A stretch of DNA of 64,000 nt, from NCBI GenBank assembly GCA_033675545.1, contig JAWDGP010005328.1, positions 1-64,000 of the forward strand, written 5' to 3'. The DNA is from Elysia crispata. Lineage: Eukaryota; Mollusca; Gastropoda; Plakobranchidae. Positions 39,415 through 52,200 of this stretch are shown piece by piece. How positions within the stretch are numbered: position 1 is the first letter of the stretch; the number at the start of each line of letters is the position of its first letter. Position numbers and translations under genes: made by a program. The notes under the pieces were generated by a model that was not told where the DNA came from, made no database searches, and was given only the letters and a program-made list of their open reading frames with translations.

Positions 39415-41427
39415 CCCAGGAGCAAGAATTTCTATTATTTAAGAGGTTTCTTTTAAAAAAAATGTCTTTTAAAAAATTAAGCCCCCAGAGGAAAATACTC
39501 ATTTTTTTGTTATCATTTACAATGCTTGGCATAATGCTCGTGGACACAATAAAACAATATAAATATAGAGCATTTAAATCATCTGTCTAGGGTTTTTTCA
39601 TGTTTGCGCAAGATGTTAATTACAACTGTTTGTACACATAACTTACTTTCCACTTGCCCATCCAGCAACCAAAGCAACTGTTCCCCATAAACTGATGCCC
39701 AAGCCCATGCCAATTGTCTTGATGACGGGTACAACACAGAGGTTACCTGAAGTCAAAAACTTCATGGGTTTCAATAACTAATTTATCTTTGACATCTCAA
39801 CAATCTTAATTCTCTTCTATTTATAATTCACTTTTTACTCAACAAAGAACCATTATCATTATGAAGCTGGATTTAGATCTACATCAAACATTAGTATTTT
39901 TGTTTCTATCTTGATGGACATGACTGAGTGCTCTTTAGTCATGAAGAATTTTTCCTGATAAAGCAGCCTAAGTAATATTATGTAGTACAGAATATATTGA
40001 TATAAATAGAATATATATATAAATATATCGCATAATTATAATTTTAAATTATCTTATTCTTGTGCAAGTTATCAGCTGTAATTATGAATAAAAGCAAATG
40101 TTTGCTGCAAAGCCATTCTAAAAAGAAAAATGGAGAAAAACAAGAATTAAAGTGCCGAAGTTATGAACTTTGTCACCATTTTATCGACAGCAAAGAAATA
40201 AAAGGACAACATGAAAAATTCAGAAAATGAGGAAGTTTCAAAATGTTTGCAGGGCACTATCATTTCTAAGCAAAGAGCTTGTTGACTACCACTTGTGTGG
40301 TGATTGAGACATGCCTATTTTAATTAAAGAGTAAATCCATTATTTGAATTAAAAACAAAAATAAATTGAAGTCTAATCTTAAGGCCAAAGTATGATAATA
40401 TACCAAAAAGTGAAAGAAATGTCAGTCAGCTTGTGACCTTGATTATTTCCTACATTGGGATCATTATAACCTTCTTAGAATTGAGTTTGAAAAATATAAA
40501 ACCTAGAAAATGTACAAGAGAGGAATTTTAACCTTTGTTCTTATAATACAAATCTCATAACAATTGACATTGAATCTACCATATGCCATTTCAAAGCTTT
40601 TAAGACCAAATTAGGATTAACCGATGGAACAGTTACCATAAAACTATAAGTATGATAATGTAGATAATGATGATAATCAAAAATCTAACCTGTAGCCCAA
40701 ATAGCCCCTCCTACCATGACGAGAGGAAAAAATTTGGAGTTCTGTATAAGCTGCAACACAATGCCTACCAGAAAGATCCCATTGCAAAGAACAAACTGAA
40801 AAAACATGCCTAAGAAGGCACACAAAAACATATCATATACAATTTAATTCAAGCATTGGTTTAATATTATTCATCTAAGAGTAAGACTGTAAGATTCAAT
40901 CGGATCTGCCAAAAAACAAACTCTGAGTCTGCTATCAACTTAAAATCATAGCTGGTTGGAAGTTGTTGTTGTTTTTTAATTTGAATCTTATATTCAGTTC
41001 AAATTTATGCTTATACATCAGTCACCTCTTGCTCATATTTGTTATGTTTCCAAACATTTCAATTTTGAAAAGCTAAACATCGATAAAATGTTGCAAAATT
41101 ATTTTGGTGGATCTTTGTTTTTTTTTCTTTTTGAGACATGATAGAATCAGAATGTAATTTCAATTTTATTGCATAACTTTCAAAAGTTTCAAAACTTTTT
41201 GGAGATATATGCATAACCTACTTTACAAACTCACCATCACCAGTGTAATATTTCTTCACCGGAATAAAGTTGCTCCCATACAGAATTACAGCAATTATGG
41301 CACAGATAAAGCCCACATATACAGGATAGGGTTTTCCTGGTGATTCTGTGGTTGCTGGAGCTTCAGTTGTTGATATGTTGTTTGCATAAATGCTCCAGGT
41401 GTCATACATATTGTTTATTGCTGCCAT
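29614..41427 (-). CDS. TMEM144: Transmembrane protein 144 (TMEM144), 10 coding exons, complete
   Basis: TMEM144 is a multi-pass membrane protein related to sugar/drug-metabolite transporters, with about ten membrane helices and no well-defined substrate. Coding exons in order are 41235-41427, 40690-40809, 39647-39746, 38806-38995, 36751-36843, 34069-34175, 32980-33083, 32612-32706, 31284-31463 and 29614-29694. They total 1263 bp (420 residues), with phase kept at every junction. Family blocks include ILYGSNFIPVKKYYTGDG, GMFFQFVLCNGI, PVIKTIGMGLGISLWG, FGWFG, ICYGLNFVPS, LDYVFAQYCGIY, MKKNSPK, LPGVLSGILWAIATACWFVA and VSFPIVSTGPS. The protein is about 75 residues longer than the roughly 345-residue vertebrate form. 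The extra length is a Thr/Pro-rich luminal-looking N-terminus (residues 1-35) and a charged central loop from exons 4-6 (about residues 165-265). Element D lies in the last intron. Confidence 0.95.
30141..31253. mobile_element. Non-autonomous TIR element D (pogo-like, 1113 bp)
   Basis: The left end is TA then CAGTGGAACACGGATTCCTC. The right end in reverse complement is CAGTAGAACACG followed by TA on the flank. The outer 12 bases match with one mismatch. Both sides then carry ACACGGATTCCTCGAA-type sequence, although spaced differently. No transposase is present. It lies in the last intron of TMEM144, and its right end is only 30 bp from the exon 9 boundary. A tRNA-like relic lies within it. 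Confidence 0.78.
30650..30724 (-). repeat. tRNA-like relic (Ile-like), possible SINE head or tRNA pseudogene
   Basis: Read on the minus strand, the order is an A-box-like ATAGCTCAAAAGGTAGAATG, an anticodon-arm-like TTGGACTGATAA (loop CTGATAA, anticodon position GAT), then a B-box-like GGTTCAACC. The left and right outer bases can pair (AGGAC with GTCCT). The anticodon stem and D stem are broken, so it is not a working tRNA. It sits inside element D. Confidence 0.5.
35101..35185. repeat. (AG)n microsatellite
   Basis: A pure AG array of about 85 bp in the TMEM144 intron between exons 5 and 6 (34176-36750). The rest of that 2.6 kb intron holds nothing I recognise. Confidence 0.97.
36844..38805 (-). 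other. TMEM144 intron between exons 4 and 5
   Basis: This 2.0 kb intron is AT-rich with short open frames that match nothing I know. I see no transposon ends and no RNA gene. Confidence 0.6.
39357..39414. repeat. (TA)n microsatellite
   Basis: A nearly pure TA array in the TMEM144 intron between exons 3 and 4, with one CA interruption. Confidence 0.95.
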
Positions 41428-44400
41428 GATAAAGGACTCTGTGGTGTTTTTTTTTTTATATGTCCAATTCGTCTAAAAAGTTGTAAAATTGTAAATATAA
41501 GGCCTTTACAGGGAGATGTATGAAAGGAATGAAGCACTTGTCGAACTATGACCTGCTTATTAAGGTCAGAAGCATTGTCTGCATTTACCCAGGTTTATAG
41601 GCTGTCCTAAAGATTGAAATACCTGTGAGAAAAGGAAATCATCATAAAATATTAAATGACACAAAAGAAACTAAAGAAATATAAAACAAAGTCTGATTGT
41701 AAAGTAGTGATCTTAATAATAAGAAAAGTTTAAAGAAGCACAAATTAAGATATCTGAGTTCTGAGATCAATCCATTTATTACCCACAACAAGCAGTTATG
41801 GTGTTTCTGTTATAAATTATGGTATTTTTCCTGTTTCTGAAAAACTGTTTTGACTGCTAAGTGCTAATACATTTCATTTTATGAATAACAGTTTAAAACA
41901 AAATTAACTCCATTATAAATGAAATTTATTGCTCTATCGATAAAGATTTCATCTCTTTCTATTCTGGCTTCTGCTGACAATGTCCCTTTCTTTTGTCTTC
42001 TCAGTCAATTCTTCTTCTAAAAAAAGCCTTTCAAAATAGCACTCTTAATCAAATTTCTAGATACAGGGGGAAATAAAACAAGTCCAAAGAAAAGATCATA
42101 TTGACAAATCCTTGAGTTTCACAATAATATTGGTAAATAAATTGATAGCACTTGATTGCAAATGTTCATCTCGTATGAGCAGGCAATACTGATCTCAATC
42201 AATGCTTAAGTTTACATACACACTATATTTACCACTGCAACAATATGAAATCTACAAATCAGTCCACATAAACTGGTCCACTTTATTCAGCTAACATCAA
42301 GTAAGTGTATTTGAAATAAATCTATGTAATTCATGTCTTAATCTATGAAAGTCTTGAGATAACAAAACCTCAAGCCTTTCCAAGCTCACATGAATGATAA
42401 CAGAATTGAGATAAAGCAAGCATTAAAGTCACATGCAAATCAAAGCCTCCCTTTAACTTTGATTACATCAATATTATTTGCTTGATTTCCCTTTAAAGCC
42501 CCAGCTAGCCTCAGTCTGTATTTTCCTCTTTCTTATAAAACTGTACAAAGTCCGAGAAAAGATTAATCTTATTTCAGTTTATCAAGGAGCTCTATTTATA
42601 AGTTTTTCTTTATCTAGTTGCTTCTTCTTGTTGGTTTTTTTTTTCTCAAAATGCAAAGTTTGAAATTTCATCTTGTGAATCATGCAGTGTTGAGATTACA
42701 AGGCCTTGACAATGAAAGACATTATAGAAACTATGAGTAAGTTGAAAAGGTGGAAACATGAACTTTGATGATCAATACAAACTAGATGCTACTAATAAAA
42801 ACAAGAGCACTTTTAGGATTGAAAAGCAGGAAGAAAAATAGAAAAGGGTCTACTTATAGAAGGTAAAAAAATGAATGGAAAAAGATTAGGAAAGTACAAA
42901 ATAAAAAGCAAGTATATTATTTAATTTTTAATTAAAATTCAAATGCTTCAAAGAACTGAAGAAACTTAATGAGGTTGTAAGGCAGGAGAAGCATATAACT
43001 TGCGCAACATTTCTACTTTATATCCTAGATATTATTTAATATGAAACCTTGATTTCCATTACTAATTTAAATTAAACTTGATGGTTACAAAAAAATTCTA
43101 CAACTTTTTGAAGTAAGAACTAACTAGACACATTCAACTGCTGCGCTATCTCATAAAGATAATGAATGAATTTTAATTCTACTAGAATCTGACATTAGTC
43201 AAATATATATCCAAACTTTCTCACTTTTACAAATAATTTTTGTTATGCATTACAATATTTTGAAGAAATTCAAAGTGCTTTCAAAATCCTTTTGTTGAAT
43301 CGATAATCAGACATTAATTAGGACTGAGACTCAAGACAAGTCTGATAAATATAAAGTGAATTTGATTTCTTTCTCTGCTACCTCCTCCAAAATTATTCAT
43401 TGTACAGATATAAAGTTAACTGAATTTTGATCTACCACGATCAGAGTCCAAGGCAGTACAAAAAATATTAAAGAAAAGTTTTGGATTCAGAATAAAAAAT
43501 GCACTTGAAAATTCATTATATCTATTATAAATAATTTTATCAATTTTATTGGCATATTTATTTTAATGATGAATCAAAACCGCTCTGCACAGAAAAGTAG
43601 TAGTTGTTTGCTTGGTCAGTATTTTAAGATCAGCTGTCGTTGTGACGATAGTCGCATCTTCTTCCTAGTGCTTCTTTTGCACACTTTTCTTATTTCTATA
43701 CTGTTTTATATCTAAGATATCAACTAGATCCACTAATTGTCAATAAAGAACTGTAGAAACATTCTATAAGCTACTTTATTAACTTGCCACTCTTAATTTG
43801 TCTTGTATGAGTTAAACAGATTGTGACTAGATCCGTAAAAATTATAAACTTTAGCAATCCAGGGTAACCATAGTAAGTAAGAGAAACTTGGGGCCTTAAC
43901 ATTTTTTTCTTTTGCAATACTGTCTTAGCAGTTGCATGTTTTTAATTTGCATTGGAAAGCACTTTTTCAACACATCAGGTCAAGCACTACATTGAATCTG
44001 TTACAGATAATCAGCACGACATTATGTTTTTGGTGGAGAGAGCAGCTTAAAAAGATCACACACAAGTTAAGCTTACTTTTTTTGCTTTGATCTCTCCTTC
44101 ATTAAAAGAATGTCTTTATGACACCATGAGGAGAATTCTAATGTCTCAACGTTCTATATATTATAAACCTGTACTAAAAATGTTTTATATTTCCTCAGGT
44201 CTGCTATAAATATAAAAAAAGCTGATCATTTATAAGCATCTTCATCTTCATACAACTTAAATTAATGAATATATTTAAAATTAAAGTAAATTTATTGTGA
44301 AATAATTACCACTATGTTTGAATTTTTCATTAAATTTTTTTTTCTCTTAACACTGCTAACCAGTATCCCCCACCCACTCCAAACAACTAATGTTGAACCA

Positions 44401-45713
44401 TTGGTAAAAGTCAACACTAACCTAGTCAACTGATCTGTTGTTTATAAGTATCAACTACATTCTAATTTCTACAGTCGTTATGGACCAATAAAAGGCAGAA
44501 GTTACTGATCTTACAACAACCATGTAATTAAACATGTATCCTATATGGAATTTTCTTATTTTACCCCTCTGTCCCAAAAAAGAGTTTTTAAATCTAACTT
44601 TCTGAGGAATTCAATAACTTAATTTACTTATTTAATTACTTATAAATATCCCAATATTTAAATCTTAAAACTAAAAAAAAGTGCATGGTTGAAATGCATT
44701 TTTTTATACTGATATCCAAATCATAATTTTTTCTTATATTAATCAAAAATTTGGTTTCATCATTATGAATTGAATCTTGGCTTTGGACTTATAAATTCTT
44801 GGTTGCTCAAATTTTTAGTAATGGGTATCATGTTACACAAAATTCTGAACGTATTATAATGGGTATAATAATTATAACTTGGATTTATTTTTTTTTTTTT
44901 TGAAGAACCAATATATTAGTTAATATTGAGATAAGTTGGTTCTTCACAGGCAACTGGTACGGTGACAGTACTGAGCAGAGGTCTACATGTTATTATATAT
45001 GCAATGCAACATTTCAAAAGAATCTAATCAGTCTTCCTGGTCTATTGTTGTAACCTAGCAGTTCATTAAAATTTCTCCTAAGGTAATTCTAACATAGGGT
45101 GTTAATTTTTTTTTCATTTTAAGCTGCTGCAGGTGGCATTAATTAATGTCCTTCTTTTACTTCTTATCTTAACTCCAACAGGATTTTAAACGCGTCTCAA
45201 TTATAAACTTCATTTAAAGACTGATTCACAGGATGTCTAGAGGCCCTCATAATCATTATTGAGCTTTAGAATTTAGATATCACACAGGTCTGTACACCTA
45301 TAGATGAAACAGCAGTTCGTTTTACCATCAAGTTTCATCAATTGTTTTTTATTCTAATCTACACTGCTAACATAACAATCTTCATTTGGGCAGACTTTGT
45401 GATAACTGAATAGCCAAAGTCCCAAATTTTCTGATACTTTAACACTTCAATTTCTGATGTTAAAACATTTAACCAAGTTTTGTACTGTACTCTTTTGCCT
45501 CCAGGGAGCTCTCGGTCTAATTCTATAGGTCTAGGACAAGAGATAGGTCTATTAGTTCAGCTTTGTAGACTTGCTAAAACTAATCTAAATTTCTACTTAT
45601 TCTAGATGTACAAATTTTAACAACATAACCTTTAGACTAGAGACGGTATAAGGATAAAATACCTTGTAGAGATTTATCTAAAGAAGGGCTAGATTTCTAG
45701 TAGTACTCATTAC
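41428..45713 (-). other. Probable TMEM144 5' UTR exon and large 5' intron
   Basis: Upstream of the TMEM144 start codon, the minus strand has a good acceptor (TTTTCTCACAG before 41622). The stretch 41428-41622 is therefore probably the 5' UTR part of the first coding exon. Two donor-like sites lie far upstream: ACAAG|GTAATG with exon edge at 45714, and CTACAAG|GTATTTT near 45665. The 4.1 kb between is AT-rich, without coding frames, arrays or transposon ends that I can recognise. Placement of the upstream exon is inference. Confidence 0.4.
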
Positions 45714-48007
45714 CTTGTAGGCTACATTGGAAAGCCAGATCCGTGATGAAGGGGCGTCAGCTGATTGTTGTTGACGTTTTTGTTAATTCAATTAACGTTA
45801 CACACTGCCTAAGAATGCCATGATTGGTTCAGCTTAGATCAGAGATGCCGAGATCCCTTTGAATACGGGCAACGTAATAGAGCCCTTTCTTTTACGTCGG
45901 ACAGTTCAGATGTTTGTGATTAAAATGTATTCCGTTAAAGTTCGATTAACTCGCGATATTATTTTAAACAATGTAAATTTAAACAACTAGAAATATTCTC
46001 ATTTGTATCATGTTCAATACTTGGCCAAAGTCGAAGAAGAAATTCGAATATCCAGATGGAGAAAGAAGAGAACCAAACACAATTATATTTATTGCCTCTG
46101 AATCAGCACTCTCTTTAAGCGAATAATTATTTGGTTGTTAAAAAGAAAGGGGGAGTACAACTACAATGTTATATTTTCACTTCAGCCAAAGATAAAAGAG
46201 TACTTCTATAGAATAGTATGCTTCTGACAAAACATAATAAAAAATAAGACAGATGTTAAATGAGGTCTAACCCCACCATTACATACATGTAGCTTTAACT
46301 ATGTCCGTATAAACACAAACAGAGCGAGGGAAGAACATTGACAGGCCAAAGAGCACTCGGTCAACAGGAGGCTGGAGTTAAGTGTGAATTTAGTACAAGA
46401 ATAGAATGATGAAATATAGGCGTATACTCTGGTGGGTCAGTAGTTTGAAAAGTAAACACGCTCGCAATTCGATGTTTTTTTTTGTGTTTTTTTTTTTTGT
46501 TTTTTTTTTTTTTGGGGGGGAGGGGTTAAATATCGTCGTCACGACGCAAACGTGCACTATGACACTGATTTGCAAGATATTTGCTTGTAGGGCTCCTAAT
46601 GTAATTGTACAATAATCTTATTATTCTTAACACCTGAATAAAGTAGTGCTTGCCCCACTTATATGAGCGTTCATTCAAAAACATAATGTTCGCCACACTC
46701 CTCATTAGGCAAATCATTATGCCAGCAGTCATCTGTCAGTTTGTCATCTCAACAAATTTTTAGCCCATTAAGTTAGCTATTTCTGGCATTTTGTGACACC
46801 TATCGTGCCTTAAGTATTACTTAAAGCAAGTTATAAATTAGCTTATGCTGTTTGTCTAGACCATCATAAATACAATGTATTTAATAGGAAGAAAAAGTGT
46901 TATATCATTGTTGATTTTTAATCGTTTAAGAACTATAAAAGCATGTTTTTATCTCCTCTGAGCATTTCAGCTCTACCATTAAATAATGAGTTTTATTCAC
47001 AGCACGCAAGTCTACTTTTATGAGCAAGCTTATCATCGGTCGTCAATTTTTTCCCATACGTGGAGTCCTGGGATAATATGTATTTATCGGGAGCAAAAGA
47101 AAGAAAATTACATGTATTCGGTTTATTTTCTAATTCGGTCCAGCACCATGAACATCGATATAGTGTTATTCATTTTTACTGTATGCACGGCGGTAAGGCC
47201 TATTTTATTGTTCAATAGATTAAAAGAAGAAGCTGTTGAATGAAAGATTTTTCATGGTAAACTTGGCATGAATGTGTCACCGAACGTGCGCGCCTGCTGC
47301 TTACCGAGCAAGCGAAACAAAGCACGAGCCAATTCAACGACTGCTGGCTATCGCCAGCCACAACACCGTTTGCCTGGTGTAAAGCTAGATCTACATACAT
47401 GTACCAGCTCTGCATATGATGTGGATTCGCTAAAAACATAGGTTAGACCCTGTAGAACATTCACAACGCAAAGCAAAGAACCTTGCAAGCTAAGGAGTGC
47501 TGCAATGTAGACTCTATCATCATGATATGAGAATGCAATGCACGCTAATGCTAAGTGAGACGAGGCAACGATATCCCCTTCAACTGCTTTGCATGTTCGC
47601 CATCTTAAACCGACATGCACTATTTCTGCACGCTTTAGAATAGCACAGCACCTTTATTGCTGCTGAAGAACCAAAACTTGGTAAGATTTTTTATGTTTAT
47701 AAATTCTGGCTCAATTAATAATTAGAGTTTTGTGATCTATATGGGAAATCAAGATCATAGATCTAATTCTAAATTTAGTCTGGATCGCGCAAGAACAGCA
47801 TAAAGAACCTGTAAATGAAGTGGTATGTGAGTTTGGCAGATCAGCTTGCCTAGAACAGAAGGTTTCCGCACAGGATAGTGTCTTAGACAATTTAAAAGAA
47901 TGTGAATCTTGATTTATACAGGTGTAGTTTACTTTTATTTAAAATTTATGTTAATCTTGAGAAAGATTTTTTTTTTCTAATTGAATTTAAACTTTTGATC
48001 AAGCACT

Positions 48008-48025
48008 CCCCCCCCCCCCCCCCCT
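48008..48025. repeat. Poly-C tract (18 bp)
   Basis: An uninterrupted run of C in the 5' intron of the MADF gene. Runs of this length are prone to sequencing and assembly error. Confidence 0.9.
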
Positions 48026-48219
48026 AAAATCTCTCTTTCGCCCTGTCTCCCCACTCACTCACACTGCTGAATCTTAAAATTTCCCATTCCTGGAAACATG
48101 AATTCCTCAATAGTGCCATCCCAGCAGTAGAATTATTTTTAGAATCTCTCTGCTCCCCCTACTGTTTTACTACATGGTATCCTTCTTTGTCCTTCCCTTT
48201 TCTTTTTTTTTTTTTCTGT

Positions 48220-48223
<4 letters not shown>

Positions 48224-48282
<59 letters not shown>

Positions 48283-48290
48283 TCTCACTC

Positions 48291-48380
<90 letters not shown>
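48224..48380. repeat. (CT)n microsatellite, about 157 bp
   Basis: A long CT array with a few CACT interruptions, one of the longest dinucleotide arrays in the window. It lies in the 5' intron of the MADF gene. Confidence 0.97.
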
Positions 48381-48387
<7 letters not shown>

Positions 48388-48563
48388 AATGTATTTCTAG
48401 TCTACAAGGAATTTGTGATATATTGATAATAAATGTTAAATTTAATAAAAATTTACTTTCTCATGAAGGTTAAAATTGGATGAGCGTGTTGGAGAATAAC
48501 TGTACCTTTGTAGTGATCGAGTTCTGTATCTTAATATTGAAATATTTAGAAAATGTGCAAGTG

Positions 48564-49050
48564 CAGTGGAACTCTTGATCTTTTATGTTCTATCAAGGGT
48601 TGCTGTTATTCCCACTAATGCCAAGGGAATAAAGAATTTATTGTGATGAATGGGAGATTAGTGAGATGCATAGGTCTTGTATACCACAAGTAGCTCGCTG
48701 GACCACATGCTGTGTGATACCAGAGCTCTGGTGATTCCGATACTAGGCCTAGACTATGCTTGAACAGGAGGGATTTGCACAGAGAAAAGGCACGAAAGCC
48801 TGCATCACTTGTTCTTTTGTACAGTAGCAATGCCGGCAAGACAAAATGCTCGAGATTTTTTTTCCTATGAAAAATTTTGGTGCTTTCTTTTCTTTATACC
48901 CTCAGATCTAGTTGTTATTACAGGGGGGGAAGCCGCATTGATTTCGATGTTATATATTGCAGAATGACTTCAGTAAAGGATGAAAGGGGGATTTTCAGAT
49001 TTGTTTATGGTTTTCACTATTCGAGGTGTTGTTAAATATGGCTTCCACTG
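48564..49050. mobile_element. Possible non-autonomous TIR element E (pogo-like, 487 bp)
   Basis: The left end reads CAGTGGAACTCTTGATC. The right end in reverse complement is CAGTGGAAGCCATATTTAAC, flanked by TA. Only the first eight bases match well, but both belong to the same end type as elements A-D, and CACCTCGAATA lies just inside the right end. The left flank is TG rather than TA. It lies in the intron just upstream of the MADF start codon. Confidence 0.5.
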
Positions 49051-49211
49051 TAATTCTTTTACTTAAATCGCTTTTAGCATTCAGCAAGATTGATCCTGGT
49101 GCTGAATGTCTTAAATTGTTATCATTTTTGACAGAAAAACTTATTGTGTCACAGTGTTTCTTTTTATTTTGTTTGATTTAACTCAATTTTTGTGGATATT
49201 TCACAGTCAAA

Positions 49212-52200
49212 ATGTCAAGACAATTACCTTTGGAAATTGCTGAGGCACTTGTATTGGCTGTGAAAAAAAGAGAGCTTTTATACAATAGTTCATGCCCTGA
49301 ATACAAAAACCGTAATATGACAGAACTTGCTTGGGCAGCCATATCAGAAGAAGTTGGGCCGGACCGTAAGTACACAATGGAATAACTTAGTATCAGAAAA
49401 AAATATTGATCATTTAGCTTTCTCATGATGGGCAATATTTTAACTGCTGCCAGTGCCTTCATTAATATTGTAAAAGAAATACAGCTAATTCAAGTCATTG
49501 CCTCTCATACTATACTTCTACTATTGCAGATCCTTCAATGCTATGCTTTTACTGTTTCTGTTGTAATAACTTCTACTGCTACTATTTTTATTATTATTGT
49601 TATTTTGATTTTTACTTGGCTATTTTTACTCCAATTATAGTAGCCACTACTTTACACCTTCTGCTGTCGTTACTCTCTTTAAATTGATATCATTGGCTTT
49701 ACAGGTTGCATTAAAATAAACGCAATGCAAAGTCATTGCCTCACATTTTAAAAAAAAGAAGAGCGTCATCATACAATCCACTCTAAAATTTTCAACTTTT
49801 GGCTACATATATATTTATATTTTTCTTCAATAGCTTTTTACTGCAGATCTCAATGGGCTCAACTCAGAGCTACCTTCAACAGAATTGTTGCTCAACAAAA
49901 GCTACCGAATGGCCCGATGTGTGGAAAGAAGCCAAAGTGGTATTTGTACCGCCAAATGAGCTTTCTGAAAAACCACCTTGCTAATGGTAGCTTACCAAGT
50001 GACATAAACTACAGACAAGACCAGTCTGAGAGTAACCATGAGAATAGCAGCTTAGATGAGACTTGTGATGTCTCACAAGTACCAGTTAGTAGGTTTTTTT
50101 TTTAATTAAATATAAATAACTTTTAAAAAAAATAGTTTATATCAGTTTACAAGGAGAAAAAAAGTTATGAATTTTAAATGATAAAAAAATTAACATTTTT
50201 TTTTTTACTTTTCCTTAGGCGTATCAAATGATAGAAATAAATTCATAAACAGAACCTTTAATTTATTGACAAAATAAAGCTATCTGTCTCTGGATGTCAT
50301 AGTAATATGTATGGAAACTTAAAGAATTAAGCAAAAAAAAAAAAAATTGCAAATCATGCAAGTGAAGAAGAGAATTGTTAAACAATCTACCTATAGGGAT
50401 AAGGGCAGAGAGCTACTCTCCTTCTCCCATTTTGTAGATTGACTTGTTCCAAATCCAAATCCCAGTCTAATTTAAAGATCTGATTTTGATCTAGAAGTTG
50501 AGAATTTAATTTTTAAACAACAGTCAAAACATGAGATTCATCATCTGGTTTTGAAATTTTATGGGTTACAGACAGTTTAAGCATTGTAAAAGAATGGTAA
50601 AGGTGAGCAGAAAACTGGATCTAAGGCAGTTGTTCATTGGCATTTTTGTTGTTGTTGTTTAAATTAACTCAGAGGAGCTCTCACCTAAGAAAGTAGATCG
50701 TGCAATGTTGTTAATTATTGGTTCAAAATTTGGTTGTTAGTCTAAACAAAAAGGCAATGAGAAAGCTGAGGGTGAATGACATGAATAAATCTACTTGTTG
50801 CAAAACTATCATCGCATTAAAGCCCCACAAAAGTGTGCAACATTATGCCGTAAACTATGTTATTACATTAAAAAAAAACCAAATAATGCAGTTGCACAGG
50901 CTGTATTTTTCTGTATTGCCAGATATCTGAAGGTATTAATTTTATACTCGTACTATCTCACATACATTTTAAACTTTCCAGACCCAGCTTCAAAATAAAT
51001 AATAAATGATTAGCCTGCTTCTTACCTGGATTGGCAACAGTTACCTGCTATTGAAACGAAAATTTTAATTAATCTTAACAGTAGAACTTGTCTTTTTGTC
51101 ACACCAATCAATGTTCTTATACTTTTTCTTCTTTTATTGATGTGCCAAAAATACTATATAAATTTTATTTATCATGCTTAAAAAACATCTTTTTCATAAG
51201 GTTTTGAGTTTTAAATTTTTCTGTTTGGACAGTCAGAGGGCAGCACTGAGATAGCATGGAGTCCCATTTTCGTAGTTGAGAACCTAGACCAAGACGAAAG
51301 TGATACAGAAATGAAAGTTTTAGAGACTTCAGGCAGAGAACCATCAAACATTCCCGAAGCCACAAGTGGACATTTAAGCTCGCTAGAGACCAAGAGTGAT
51401 ATACCTTTGAAGGATGCATCGTCCTCATTAGAGAAAGGTTTTTCTTCTATTAAATTTTGTAAATTTATCTGAATGTGTAAAGCATGCTAAAGGTGTAAAA
51501 GTTTTGTTTTCTTCTTTTGCATTCTTTCATTCTTACCACATTCTTATTTATACATGTATGAATATTGGAAGGCCTGGCACATTAAAAGTTTGTTAATGTT
51601 TATTTTTTATGAAGTTTATTGAAGGGTCTTTTCCTGACCAGCAAGTTTTTGGGAGAAGCAGCAGTGCACAGTTTTAAGAGCTTTGAATACATTCTAAAAA
51701 TCCTTTGTTTCCAGGTGTCATAGACAAAATGAGGAGATTCTAATTCTTAATCAAGAATTAGTTTCTTCTTTCATCAGTTATTTTTTTTTTTTACATGAGT
51801 CAATGCATGAGAGTCTGATATTTATGTTTCAGCAAATTATAATTATCAAGTTCGTGAAAAAAAACAAGGGTTTTTTTCTAAATATTATACATCACATGCT
51901 TTCCAAGCTTTTTTCACTGATGCACAATCAGTGTTACCATTAAACTAAGGCAGCTGAGCAAAAGGGGCTAAGGGGTAAGGGTGTCTGTAGGCTGTAGCTG
52001 GTGGCTAGACCCAGAAGAAAGGGATGGGGATAAATATGGTGTGGAATTATATAGCAGGCTGACTGACTTGTGAGATATTTTGTAAAATGGGAGAGATGGG
52101 AGCTGCAGATAACTATACATTTACAATACTTATAGAATGTTATAAATAGCTGTTACAGATAGCAGTTACTGAGTTAGTCTTACTCTTAGTCTTACTTAAC

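Larger units (their letters stand above)
45714..49211. other. Divergent TMEM144/MADF-gene 5' region
   Basis: The two genes point away from each other here, so the promoters should lie between about 45.8 and 47.6 kb. A plausible untranslated first exon of the MADF gene ends at 47680 (CCAAAACTTG before GTAAGA). It would splice to the acceptor TTTCACAG at 49206, five bases before the start codon. The intron holds a C18 run, a long CT array and element E. A minus-strand open frame at 47348-47620 matches nothing I recognise. Confidence 0.45.

Noticed and set aside
42000..45600. Possible hidden gene in a long gene-free stretch
   Set aside because: No frame above about 60 codons, no domain-like translation and no conserved splice pairs. 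Best read as a 5' intron of TMEM144.
47348..47620. 90-codon minus-strand frame in the TMEM144/MADF spacer
   Set aside because: No recognisable domain, no splice or start support, and it overlaps the likely untranslated first exon of the MADF gene.
48174..48426. Open frames rich in Ser-Leu over CT/AG arrays here and at 12514-12983, 26619-26840, 34976-35356 and 56852-57365
   Set aside because: They come from dinucleotide arrays, which have no stop codons. None has flanking conserved sequence.
49834..49990. Alternative frame HLNGLNSELPSTELLLN in MADF exon 3
   Set aside because: It needs the AG at 49845, loses the MADF helix and soon meets a stop. The AG at 49833 keeps phase and family sequence.
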